Below, one piece after another: positions 50,790 through 63,074 of a DNA stretch of 64,000 nt. The stretch spans positions 62,001-126,000 of the forward strand of contig VZRS01015043.1 of assembly GCA_013398055.1 (NCBI GenBank), read 5' to 3'. The stretch's first letter is position 1; each line of letters starts with the position of its first letter. The notes below the pieces were generated by a model. The model did no database searches. It saw only the letters and a program-made list of their open reading frames with translations, and was not told the DNA's origin. The translations under genes were made by a program, and so were the position numbers. This stretch comes from Ifrita kowaldi (lineage: Eukaryota; Chordata; Aves; Passeriformes; Cinclosomatidae).

Positions 50790-50886
50790 TCATGTAAGAT
50801 TTCTTCCAAGAGTACCCTTGAATAGAACCAATGTTAGTACTGCAGTGAGTTATTCCAGCAGCTCCTATCCTTTCCTTCAGCATTCA
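50790..50886 (+). repeat. 97-bp direct repeat, copy 2
   Basis: Second copy of the repeat at 49245-49341, offset by 1545 bp with one mismatch. Neither flank resembles the flanks of copy 1, so only these 97 bp are duplicated, not a longer tandem unit. The two copies enclose 1448 bp that include an old antisense CR1 remnant. An insertion with a long duplicated target, a templated repair event, or an assembly join are all possible. Confidence 0.97.
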
Positions 50887-52549
50887 ATCAGCTTCAGAAA
50901 CTTTCATCTGACCCAAGCACCTTTAATTCCACTCTCCACTTGAAAATAGCCTTGCTGCTCCTTTCTCCTCAAATCCCCATCCTGCTAATAAGCATCACCT
51001 GAAGGAGCCTCCTGCCACAATGAACCAGCAGCTGCAGAAATAGCACCCGAGGTTCTGCTCCCTCTGTGTATTTGGGAATCTGAATATTCCCATGGTTTTT
51101 ATTTGGTCTCCATTTATAATGCACCCCATAATATTTTCAGTCAGCTTTTAGAATACTTGGAGTTTATCATATCCTTATAATCCCTTGAATCATTAATCCT
51201 CAAAATAAATTGATTTAGGTGCTCCCAGCACTCACAGCTGAGAAATTTGAAAATAAAAGCCATTTTGACTAAAAGCTCAGAATTTAAATAAATAAAGAGA
51301 GCCAAAAACTAGTTCATAACACATTAATTTTAGTTAATTTACAATTATCCCATTATTTGATTTGATTTTACTGTAAAGGCTCAAATCCTGTTGTTTAGAT
51401 TTTTAGTGGCCGCAGGCCTCAACAACTGACTGTGCAGTTGGCATTTTAAGAAACAAATCTATAGTTTGAGTGTCAAGCCACCAACACAATGTGTGTACCC
51501 CAGGTGGCTGAAAGACAGCACTTGTGAGGGGACTTTCTGACATCAGGATGTCCTCCCCTGCAGAGAGCAGTTTGGACAAGCAGGAATCCTTTTGAGAGCT
51601 CAAGCAATTCAGACAGTGATCCCCTCAAACTACCTTATGTCAGAAGCAATATACCATTTCATTTTGTCTCCACACCATGAATTTACGCTGCCATTTTTAA
51701 CTCCCCGTTGAATGCCCATTCTTTCCCTTCAGCAATGATTCCTGACTTTTATTTAACCCCTAAGCTCCTCATTCTCCTGGATGAGGAGCCAAATACATAC
51801 ACAGATAGAAAGAAATTGAACATGCACAGAATTGGACCTCAACAACTGGGGTCTTTTTGGAGTGTCTCGTGTGGACTTCTTTGTGTGTCAAAATACGGTA
51901 TTGGAAATGCTAAAAATATTTGCTTAAAAAAATACATTTTAAAAGAAGTACCAATTCTATGTGTGCCTTTGGAATTTTGCTTTAAAGGAAAGTACACTTG
52001 CAGATGACTCCAAACTGAGCCCAGCTCCTCAACAAATGTTTCTGCTTTGTGTTTTCATTGGGTCAGACATCCAATCATACCTCTGAGAACCACTCCGATT
52101 TGGAGGAGCTCCAAAAGGTCTTTGCGGGTGGCCTCTGTGAATATTTTGGTTGGTCTGTGCTTCCCCCAGGGCTTAGCCGTACATCCAGAGCAGTTTTTGG
52201 GGCTCAAATTCTGTTCTTCTTTTCCTTTCTCCCAGTTTCTCCCCCACTGCAGCAAAGACACTGCTTGTTCTTTCAGGTCATTCCTCTGAGATAACTCCAG
52301 TTCTTCAGAGTCCATGTATCTTACAGATTTGAAAACAGTCCAAACCACGTGGACTTGGAACTACAATACTTTTAGACCCTTTCTAGTTGTGCTGACAAGC
52401 CAGCTTAGAACTGGGTTTGGACAATCTCTGCAATATTGTTCAGTGCAGATAGGAAAAACCAGCAAACCCAGAGCAAAAATGAGCAGTTCAGATAGGTTCA
52501 GGAATTAACACTGAATCAACAGGAATCTGTTTAGCCTGACGCATCTGCA
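50887..52549. other. Gene-free stretch
   Basis: No gene recognised. Frames on both strands reach about 99 codons without a domain. Unique AT-rich sequence, especially about 51100-51370. Confidence 0.55.
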
Positions 52550-52740
52550 GGACCCAGACAAAGCACAGCTAACCCGCATAAACCGAACGCGGACTTCGGA
52601 AACTTTTCACCCAAAAATGCGGCCCGCGGAGGACCCAGTTCCGAGGGCAGCGGTGCCATCTAGCGAGGGGAAGGACTCCCTGCACCACTTACATCCCGCA
52701 GCTACAACACCGAACACCCGGATTTACCCGTTTAAAAGGT
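52550..52740. promoter_or_regulatory. Isolated CpG-dense block
   Basis: About fifteen CpG dinucleotides fall within roughly 165 bp (for example CCGAACGCGG and GCGGCCCGCGGAGG), while the surrounding kilobases have very few. Such retention in a CpG-poor background usually means unmethylated germline DNA or a recent insertion. No TATA box, coding exon or LTR end is visible. It could be a small promoter or enhancer of a non-coding RNA, or a fragment of a GC-rich repeat. Confidence 0.4.
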
Positions 52741-53593
52741 TGAAATGTTGAAAATGTGCACCACAGCAAATAAAATACCTTCCCGTGACGCCACTTTTTT
52801 GATAAAGGCAAGACATAAACAGATTTTTCAGCAACACCTGAATATTCATTTGTATGGGAAGATTTCTTTATCTCTTCTTGGCTTCCCCATTATACATATA
52901 TATTAAAAATTACTGTGAATATTTTAAATTATGGACTGTTTTTCAAAGATAAGCAGTAAATTTTTCAGTGCTTTACCTTCAAAAACTTATAGGGCAAGTG
53001 ATTACAATGACAATTGATCAGATTAAAACAGGTTTCAAAGTTGATTTTGATTCTGTTGCTTTGTTGACTCTGAGGAAGTCTGACAGACACCCTGTCTGCC
53101 TGTTGAGTGCTTTTTAAACTTCTTATGTACGACCATGCACTGTTAAATCTATGAAAATATGAAATATACATTTATATATGCGGGCAAACATCCCAAAAAA
53201 ATGTTAGACCAAAACTGAAAGAGCCCAACTTCCACAGAGACAAAGTGCAGGCAAAAGAATAGAATATGTCTACAAGAAGAAAAGATGAGATGCCTTAATT
53301 ATCAGTAGAGGACAGACCTCAGACAAGTCAGACGTTCCTCGTGTGTAACCCCTGTGCAGTGCTGTGTCTCATAGCACAACACACAGTACCACGGGAGTGC
53401 ACGTTACTGTGAATGTGTGCTCATGTACGTGCCTAGGACGAGCTGAAGAAAAGAGCTCAGAAACCTAAACACCTTAGTGGCTGCTTATAAACGTCTTGCG
53501 TCTCGCATTGGAGTTTACCTGTTGCGTATTGATCCCGAAGGTTTAGCTCACAGATTGCCACTTCCTTGTCATTAATAAATCCATAGGCCCCTT
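52741..53593. other. Gene-free spacer
   Basis: AT-rich sequence between the two CpG-dense blocks, without recognised features. A minus-strand open frame enters it from 53912 and ends at 53457. The part near 53520-53590 reads AYGFINDKEVAICELNLRDQ and is followed by a GTAAAC donor-like site. I do not recognise the peptide and cannot call it an exon. Confidence 0.4.
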
Positions 53594-54085
53594 TGTTGGG
53601 GAGCACACCCGGCGCAGGCAGCTGCAGTGTGAGATGCGGGCTGAGCTCCGGGTGGGAGCCCAGAGGGACAAGAGGCCGTGAACTGCTCCCTTTGCACAAC
53701 AAAGGGCACAAGGAGCGGCGGCACAGCCATGAACCGGCCCTGAGAGACGCGGGAGGAAGAGCGAGGCTTGTGAGCGGGCAGATCGTGAGGGGATAAAAGC
53801 CCGGGGCTCCTCTGCTGGGGATCCTCCTCGGAGGCAGCAGCTCGGGCTGTGCCTGTGTTACTGCGCCCTGGATAAATGGCTTTATGGAACGACGCGCCTG
53901 AGACTCTGCCACGGGAAACCCAGGGTGGAACTGGTGAGGAAACCTGCTCTACCCGTGTGAGTGGGGGACGTGCGGAGTCAAGCGGGGCTCCCAGTGGAGC
54001 CGCCCACTATGAAGGGGCTTCTGTCCCAGCAGTGAAAATCTCTGGCCGTGGGAGTGTGACCAGCAGAGAGGCTCGAGAATGGTCA
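53594..54085 (+). mobile_element. Probable LTR promoter block, plus strand
   Basis: It starts TGTTGGGGAGCACACCC, an LTR-like 5' end similar to the minus-strand start of the solo LTR at 48003-49112. A TATA-type box (GGGATAAAAG) lies at 53790-53799, in a GC-rich context. About 80 nt later GATAAA (53871-53876), a variant poly(A) signal, precedes a CpG-rich stretch that would be the R/U5. This promoter-to-poly(A) layout is that of a short retroviral LTR. I could not find a right end with CA plus a matching target duplication, so the right boundary is approximate. A CpG-island promoter of a host RNA is the main alternative. The 113-codon frame from 53876 has no domain. Confidence 0.45.
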
Positions 54086-57000
54086 GACCGGGAAGTTTCC
54101 TTAACATTCTTTGAGCCTGTTTTGAGCCACGTGAGTTGGCCAGTTTTTCCCAGAGACAGCAATACTCTTCATCTCTTGACCTTTCCCAAGCAAGGTCCTC
54201 TGCATCTTCTCAGATGAACAAATTGTGCCTATTAGGACACTTTCAAGTTTTGTTGCAGCCTGCAGAGGTCATGTTATTTGGCACCATGAAAACAGCAGGT
54301 ACCCAGCAAAGCCTGAAACGAACTTCTGGCGAGTACATACACATCTGTCACTCAAAATTTGCTCTTTTATTTTGACAAGCTCTAAGAAAGATCCCCTGAC
54401 AGAATTATGACTTCACAGCTCACAGCTGTTACTTATGCTCTATAAAATGTCACCAACATCTGCCACCATAGTGAAATGCAGAACTGCAAAGCAATCTGAA
54501 GTTCAGATGTAAACAAACCCAGTTTCCAAACAATCTAAAAGGGTATCAAAATGTTGAATTTTTATGGAATGAGATGCACATGCAAATAGAAAACTTCAGT
54601 TTTCCAAATGTAAATTGTATGTGACTCTCTGAATAAAGTCAAGGTTTTCAAAGGTGGGTTGTATGTTTTGTCTGCTGTGTTGGCACTCCTGGTCCACACA
54701 TTTAATATTCACGGCAAGACAGGTGCCCCTTCACATAGTGCCTTAGGATGTATCACCTCTCGGCAATCCAGAAGTGCCACAGGCACACTGACAGTCACAT
54801 CCAAAAAGGGATGTCCTGGGACACTGAACCAGACCTGCAAGCACCTCCTGTGAGGCCTCGTGTCACACAGCAGCCATGCTGACCTGGCTGGGAAAAGGAA
54901 CATGCACATTTGCCTTGGGGCAGCCAAATGACTCCAACTGTTCTTTCCAGCATATGGAAATGGCCCTGATCAGTGAAAAACCATCAGTTCTTGCAATCCA
55001 AACACCTGAAACTTTAGAAATATCTTGCAAAACACTTTGTGAAAATGCAACCCGTGCCACCAGGGACACAAACCTAAATGTACATTTCCAAATACACACA
55101 GTTCAGTTTTTACAGTATGCAATGGATCTCCACATCCCATCTTTAGTACCCTCTGGTACAAAGAACTTGCTGACCCAGAGCAAAAGAACCTGTCCTGATC
55201 TCCTAAATTACAGTAAAATTTTCGCTTCCTGGGCTTTTCCAAAAGGAGTCCCTGTAAAGACAATCAGCAAGGGACACTGGAGAAAGCACTGGAAAGTCAA
55301 ATGCTGGACATCCAAACCACTGTCAGTTTCTTGGGATATACTGACAGCCAGTCTCCTAGAAATAAGGTAGATGAGGACACAATTATGAGAAAAAGACAAT
55401 AATGAGAACTTTTCCCCAATGTGCAGCTATATCCACACCCCGCAAAGCCGTGGGCCAGTGTCACAAAAGCCAGAATCCAACAGCCACCAGAACAGCCCTG
55501 CTCTTCCTGGAGTCATGTGAACACTAAATATAGGATGGAGCTGGTGCCAAATGTCACTGAGATCTTGCTAGGGTTAAAGGAGATCAGTGAGAAGGTTTTC
55601 TCTACCTGTGGCACACGGAAGGACTCCAGGGATGAGAGCAGATGGTGGTGGTCAGTGTGTGTGGTGTAGCCAGGGAGCCTGGCACAGAATATAAGCAACA
55701 GTGGACTGTCTACCCTGAAACACTCCTCCACCAATGCTTTGAGATAACAAAAGCTGTACCTACAAAATTTTCCCAGGATCACAGTTGTAGCTTGGCAAAA
55801 GCAACCTACCAGCAGAATCAAGGAAGTCACCATTGCTAGGTGACCTCTAAAAAGTAACATCTTGTAAGCTTCAAATTTTCAGAGAAAAGTCCTGAGAGAA
55901 ACAAAGCTACAGATGGCTCACTACCCTGAGGGCCCATGTGGAGAAGCAAAACTTGAAGGTGCACAGGGGCTGATAAATTAACCTCTAGATTGCCTATGTG
56001 TTCATAGAGCTTGGAGCTGTCAGATGCTCTGAGACTGTCTGTCACCTTCCAAGGCTCTGACTCCCAAGGCTAGCTAGGACAATACTAGAGCTGGAGACAG
56101 CCAGAAGTTGGATTTTGAAAACAGTGCTAGCTGTAGATAGCAGGGTAGCATTTCCACCTAAGGTTTGGGATTAAAGAATGGAATAAAACATCCTCCACTC
56201 GGTGGTCAGTTTCAAGGACTTGAGTGGGATATTTAATCAAAGTGCTGAGATTTCAAGCAGCTCCAAGAAAGCTCAGGAGTCTAGGAATCAACAAGTAAAG
56301 ACCATCCTGCTAAACAACTTGCAGAGGTAATTAAGAGCCAGACAGCACTGAAGAACCTCTGCATTCTATGCTACATTCAAGGTGTGGCAGAGAGTGTGAA
56401 AGCATCACAGACAGTACTGTAAGCGATTTAACAAAGGTTGTCTAATAAGAAAAATATGCAGATACACTATGCTTGACAACTACTAGTAAAGTAGGCCAAA
56501 GCCATACGACTATTTAACTGCAGACAAGAGACTGAGACAAGATCTAACACTCAGGAATAACATGGAGTCCTGGGAGCTCTCAGAAAAGGAAGCAAAAATG
56601 CTCCAAGAAAATAAGAGGAACTGAGGGAGAAGCACAACATCATCCCCCTCTGTTTCAGCTGCATGCTGGGTGGGTGCAATTTCAGATCTAAAGGCTTGGC
56701 CTCATTACTGCAGCCAACAAAGACTACCTGGCTCAGTGCTTGTATGCAGGTAGCCCTACAGTGCAACAAAGCACTTAGAGCAGAATTATGGATGTTTCAA
56801 GAGGACAATAAATAAGATTCCCTTCACAGAAAAGATGGGAGTTACATATAAAACCTTTAATTTTATACTCTTTCAGTCCAAAAGTAAGGCCAGACCAACT
56901 CATATTACAATTTGTCAGTGTCTTAAAAATTGCAAGACTGGAACAAGCTGGTATTTGCCATTTATTTCCAGAGTATGTTGCCAGTCACAGGAAATCTGCA

Positions 57001-58430
57001 AGTAACTCCAACTGTGATTCTTTATCCTCTCCTGTAAGAGAGGACATGGAGCCTGAGACAGGTATAGGAGAGCCCATATTGCTCAAGCCCTCTCAAGTTC
57101 TCAGGATCTATTCAAATCTCATCCATTTAGAACAGCTTCAATGGATTATTTATGTGATAATTCATATCTGCTGGCCCTCTCTCATGATGCAATCCTGGAG
57201 AAGTGAGGCATTCACTAGGGTAAAAGAACAGAAAAAAGCATCTTGGGTGTTCTCTGTGTAACATATCTTGCAAGTATTTTAAAAATCAGATGTTTTATTA
57301 GCATCACCTCTCTCAGTCCATGACAAACTACAGACCACCAGTAAGATTAGCACTGAAAAGCTGCTGATGCAATAAAAGACCGTAACTTATGTAATTGAAG
57401 CCGCATATTTTAAAGGCCAAAGGTATAAATAATGCTGAACTGACAATAACAAAGATTTGTCAGCCTTTAAAAGCCTTAAATCTATGTGGTAGACGAGCCA
57501 TAGATATTTCAGCATTTAATATAATTTTAACAGCTTAATGATTAACTGACAATTACAGCATGTTCGGTGGCCAGTATGTTTGTCAGGTTCATGCCTATAA
57601 ACTATTTGTAGGAGTCTAAATACCAGTTTATCTGGACTGAAGCCCCAAAGGAATAACAAGAACCTCTGCAATGTGCAGATCAGACCCTGTACATACCAGA
57701 GTTAAATCTGGAATACTACGCACCAGGCATCTTTATCCTGCACCCAAGGTAGAACAGGATTCACCACTTCCTTCACCTGAGCTACCTGAATAACCAGAGG
57801 AGATAGTTTGATACAGATAAATCACACATTTGTCCCTTGAGTCAAAGGATGCTTTGCTTTGCAGTTTAATTGCCGAAGGAGCTTAATGCAGAAGTGCAGC
57901 AAGAAGCAGCAGACAAAAAAAAAACCAGAACAAAAAATGTTCCTGTACTTGGACAATGTAACCAGTCCTTCACTGCTTTATTTTGCATTTTCTCTGACTC
58001 CTCAGCTCATCCTTCCCTTCAGTTCAGATCCCTCACACCACCATGTTACATGTACCACACCTGAATATTCCCTGGCTTCATCACTGCAGGGAAATACAGA
58101 GTAACACCTCCTTATCCTGCTCCTCCAGGTAAGGATGTACTAACGGTTTTTTCCTAAGCACATGAATTCTCAGAAGCTAACTAAGGGTAGTTAAGGGCAG
58201 GCTATTCTTTTATAGTGAAAATCAGGCTTAGGATTGAGAGAGGACAGAGTCCTAAAGGAATGGTTGCAGAAAGGACATTTATAAGTGAGTTGGGGTTGAA
58301 CAGTTATGAGCCTGCTCTGCTTGTGCCTGGCATGGGTAAAAGTGTGAAGAAACTACTTAAAGGCTCCTTAGCCCAGAAAAATCTCCCAGGTAATGTTTAT
58401 CAGCAACACTGTTACATAACATATGGATTG
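54086..58430. other. Gene-free stretch holding the longest open frame
   Basis: The longest open frame of the window (54876-55370 plus, 164 codons) starts MLTWLGKGTCTFALGQPN. It has no signal peptide, domain or repeat I recognise, and antisense frames overlap it. I treat it as chance, or as a decayed sequence of unknown origin. The stretch about 57360-57560 (TTAAAAGCC, TTTAATATAATTTT, TTAATGATTAAC words) looks like a conserved non-coding element by eye. No known repeat recognised. Confidence 0.5.
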
Positions 58431-58460
58431 TTATTACTATTATTATTATTATTGTTATTT
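58431..58460 (+). repeat. ATT/TTA trinucleotide microsatellite
   Basis: About eight tandem ATT units with one ACT and one GTT interruption. It is a simple repeat, likely polymorphic in length. Confidence 0.9.
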
Positions 58461-61400
58461 TACAGTGTTAGGTTCCTACAGGTTTATTTTTATGCAAGAA
58501 GTGTGAACTATTAAATCCAAAATAACTCCCAGGACGAGGACAATAATGCCTTGTGATATCAATTTCATGGCTTGACTCAGCAATAGGTTCTAATCAGGAT
58601 TACAGCTCTTACAGGCCCAGAACAGGCATCTTTACTCCAGCTGCATAAACTCAGAATAATGAAAATTTATGACTTATACTTATCAAAAATACATGAGATC
58701 AAGTTCTCTGCTGCAGACAACAAGGAAAAGAGCTGTTGACTACTGCTGTTGACTAGAAAACTGTAATACTACAAATGCCAGAACAAAACAGCTGGCAGGT
58801 GCTTTACAAATGAATTTTATAGAGGTAACCCAGATATCATTCCGATTATGCACCATGAATTTGCTAGAAAATACACAATTCAGTAAACAACATTACCAGG
58901 ATAGCAATGTGTCCACACATTAAGACAGATGCAAGGTTCAAATTTGCAGATATCATTTGGGGAAGACTATTTAGTACTTGACTAATTTAGCTAACAATTT
59001 GAAAAAGGTGTTAATTAAAATATGCCTGGGGCTGCCACCTGCTGCCAAAATTGTAGAGATGCTGCCACTGAAATATTTCCACTTCGTTATTAAACAAAGC
59101 ATTTGGACTGGTTCAGGCGAACAGACACAAACTTACCATGATGTTAGCAGAACTCACTTTTGAAACTTCCTAAATCTGATTACTGCAACATTTTGGACAG
59201 TTCTGCAACACTAAGTCCATAATTAAGTGGAAGTAACACCTGGGTAATAAAGGCAGCAGAAAGTGCTAGATCCTCAGGTATTTCTTTTTTAACCTAACAC
59301 CACCTTGAAGGATTCTATCTTTTCAGCAATAATGGAAATAATTGATTTTTATCTTACTAGGAAAGGAAGCGAGAGAAATTAGAGTTACAAACATTTAATT
59401 GCCTGCTCCAGTTGCAGGCGTTACTGACAGGACTCGGGAACACTGGCAATTTTGTCTTGAAAAGCTGCTGGATACATTTGTAGCACTTAAACAGGTGACT
59501 CCCCAAATCCTTTTCACTGATAGAGTTGGAGCATTACTGGTGAGATAAAGAAGCAGAATAATTGACAGAACCTTACCATTCCTTCTGCAGGAACAAAAAT
59601 ATTCTTACTGGGAATGCTGCAGATTCAGGCAATAGCAAGAAACGTCTGCTGCTTCTTCATGCTGTGAAAAGCAGCCTTGCCCTGCTCCCACTCGCATGTG
59701 AGGAGGATCATGCACTCAACCAGAGACCGAGCACACCTGCTTCTCTGTGAAGCAGTGACCAACACTTTCAGGCCGTTCTCAAATCACCCTTAAGGATGAA
59801 CTGTCTCCAGTTCAGAGATATTGTCTCTGGCTTACTGAACAGCAGGTTCTATCAAGGTTCCTCAGCAAGACTGGAATAGCTAGAAGTGCCAGATCCATTT
59901 AAGTTTCTAACACAGAGAGTAAAGATTTATGAGGGCAGAAAGGAAGAAAGGGGAGACATTTAAAAATATCTTCAAAAGAGTAGTGAAAAGGCACATAAAA
60001 AAAAAAAAAAGAAACTTTGCAATTTTAGCTTTTTGAAGTTCAAGAATGACTCCTATCCCGGTAAAACCTTCCAAAGCTGAATTTTAGTTCTGACATACCC
60101 AAACTCTTTTGGATTCTTTTATGCTTAAGTTATTACATATTTAGATATGTTTCCAAGGCACCCTTTGAGAAAGCACATGCTGCCAGCGTGCCTGAAGCAC
60201 ACGGCTCCTGTACAAATCAGTGACACGTCTGCTTTAGCGCAGACACTTGGCAAAATTCAGGAGACCTCAACAGTATCACAAAAGCTTAACCTGAGCCAAA
60301 GGGAAATGTCCTATTTAATCTGAAGGTAGGAACAAAAGACAAGCGGGCAACCAACTCTGTATAGATCAGCTGGGGGAAAAAAAAAAGTTAAAAAAGCTAG
60401 GGGCAAGAAGTTATTTTGCTTTTCAGTGGTAGGAAGGTTTTTTCTGCCTGTCCAGCTCCACCCTTTCAGCTGCTCACTTTTCTCTACCCATCAAATTGTT
60501 CTCACCCTTATAGTGCGGTGTCTCTTCTCTCAAATTTTAGAGTTTTACAGCAGGAAAAAGCTGAAGAAACACCTTTTACCTGTCGAGAAAAAGACTGCAT
60601 TCTGGCCCACACTCCTAGCCAGCTGGGATCCTGGACCTCAGTGGGCACAAGAAGTAATGAAACAGCTTTTGTACCAAAATGCATATAATGGGACTGGGGT
60701 CCAGCTCAGCCAACCCCAATCATGGGTCGTGATCCCGTTACATGGGATGGAACAGACATCCTGAGCCACAAATGGAGTAGCAGGTGTATTAGAACATCAC
60801 AGAAGGCAAAGGTTTAGTTTACTTCATGTCCCAAAAAGGAGCATGGGCCATGCTTCACAAACTAAGTGCAGATTTGCCAAAACAAAGTAAAACAAGAATT
60901 CATCATGAAAGGGCAACTTTAAATCAACATTCTGACGCTGCAGCCTTGCAGGCATGAGCTGCTTGCTCACGGTTACCAAGCACATTGGTTGCTCTGTCAT
61001 TTTGGCTTGAAGTAGACAGGATACATGTTCAGTGCACCGTGCTTGCAGTTTTTGCTGCTGCTTCTGTATCCACTGTATGATTGAGTCTTGTGTATAATAC
61101 ATGCATCCACTGTGAAACTTCTGAAAGCCATTTTTAAATGTCTGAACACACACACACAGAACACCTGAAATGTCTTTCTGCTGACATAAAATATTCTTGC
61201 TATAAAATGAAAACTATCATTTAATTTTTAATCAAATTTTGTCCTCTGGAGAAAAAAAAATCATCTTAAGGTTAAGAGTATTTCCAACGTTAATTTGCCT
61301 CCCCCCCCTTTTTTTTTTTTAATCTGAAGTGATAAATAGTATTTCCACAACTACTACTAGTATTTTTTTAAAGAAGGATTCAGTGATTTATTAGTTAATT

Positions 61401-63074
61401 TACACAAAAATCTTCATGTGGAAATTACAAAGTTAGGGACAAGGCCTGTATCTTCAGCTGTTAGTCATCAGAGCAAGACAAAACAAACCATTACAAGCAC
61501 CGTATCAGAGAAATGAGTAAGCATTTGATTTTTCTTTACCTCTCTGATCTGCACAGCTGATGAAGGAATTATTATTCCTCTGTTAATTTCCCCATATTTG
61601 TTTTGCTGTGTAGAAACCTTATCCGCAGACTTTTTTTAGTCTGAAGTACCATTTAGCAATGCCATTTTAGTATACTGCCCTTGTTTCTCTCCTGTTTTGT
61701 CTATCATTATACACACACAAATCTCCCAAGTGCTCTCTTTCAAATAAAATTGAACACAGGCTTTTTTTAAAAGGTCATCTTTAAAATTATATACAATAAA
61801 TCCAGCACTGGTAAAAATCTATTTTAACAGCACTTCTCCCTCATCCCCATATTTCATCTCCATTGAATATTAAGCAGCGCAAATCAAAAGGTGGGACTTG
61901 TTGACTGCTTCAGACTAGAGACATTCCCTTTCACAACCACAGCATTAAAGTCTGATCTAGTGGCATTTCTATAACTACTGAGGCTAAACCCCAAGACACG
62001 GACCACAAGCACTCCATCATTTCATTCTGACCCCCAAATCTGAGCTGTCATTTCCTTCCTAACATTAATTGCCCATTTATGTTCTTCCCCTGCATCTGTA
62101 CAGATACTGAAGAGGGAAATAATCGTTCTTCCTATCATAAACCATGCAGATGTGCTTATCAAGTCCAAACAGAGTCTCTGGATTTTTTAGGGGAATGAAA
62201 AGCTAAAATAAATTTTTAAATGTCAGAAGCACAGATATTCCAGTGTTTTTTCAACATATAAATTAATCAAGCACATTTATGATAATGTAGAATTAAAAAA
62301 TAAAAGGTCCCATACGTAGTAGCAATTCCTGAAGACTGAATTTTATAGTTATTTAGTCATCCAACAACACTGTCAAGCAACGGAGCATTAGCACGAATTC
62401 AGTCAATGGGGTTACTCTGCTGCTGCCTTTGAAAATCTGAGAAGGCAGCTACCTGCAGCACTGTTCAACAAGGATGTCCCTCAACCTTTCCCACATTCTC
62501 GCCTTGCTTCCTCCTCTCTCTCTCTCCCCCTTCTCTACATTATTCCCTTGTTTGGGCTGTAAATCTCTGCTGCTGCGTGGTCTTTGTTCTCTGCTGTTTT
62601 CTGACCCAGAGCATACTCAGATGCCCACTGGCCACAGTGGCCCATCTTCCTTGCATCCATGAGTCCACAAGACGCCACCTTCCCAGTTTTCTTAGGCTTT
62701 TTCTTCACTTTTGCTGTCTCGCTGGATAACCATTTGCCCCTTAAATTCATGAAGGAAAGTCAGACTGTCCCCAAATGCTGCTCTTGCTCAAACAGTCCAT
62801 CCCTCCTGGAAGCCAATGTTTTGCCTTGCCAGCCACCAGGCAGGCTTAAGAGATCCTGGGCACAGCATTGGCTGCGCCTCCTGCCCACCCACTCATCCCT
62901 CTGGCTCTTCCCACAGGGGAGCAGCTCAAGTCCTGCTGTCCATCACGGGATGAGTTGGGATGGGCAGGAGATAGCTCAGCAAGGCTTCATATCCCAAAGT
63001 ATCACTTTTTGTGCATGGAAACCTGCCAAGACCACTACAAGTACTTTCTTCTAGCATGTGGGAAGTAATCCTTC
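58461..63074. other. Gene-free stretch
   Basis: No gene recognised. Frames reach 131 codons (62659-63054 plus) with no domain. Homopolymers lie at 59997-60010 (A14) and 61301-61320 (C8 then T12). A short AC run is near 61147-61158. Confidence 0.55.

Noticed and set aside
52650..52675. CTCF-like site in the CpG-dense block (GCCATCTAGCGAGG)
   Set aside because: It aligns poorly with the core consensus when positions are compared one by one.
54876..55370. 164-codon open frame, the longest in the window
   Set aside because: No recognisable domain, signal peptide or splice context, and overlapping antisense frames. The length is near chance expectation for 64 kb of this composition.
57740..57815. 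Antisense tRNA-SINE head
   Set aside because: There is a loose resemblance to an old CORE-SINE head on the minus strand, but the A and B boxes do not both fit.
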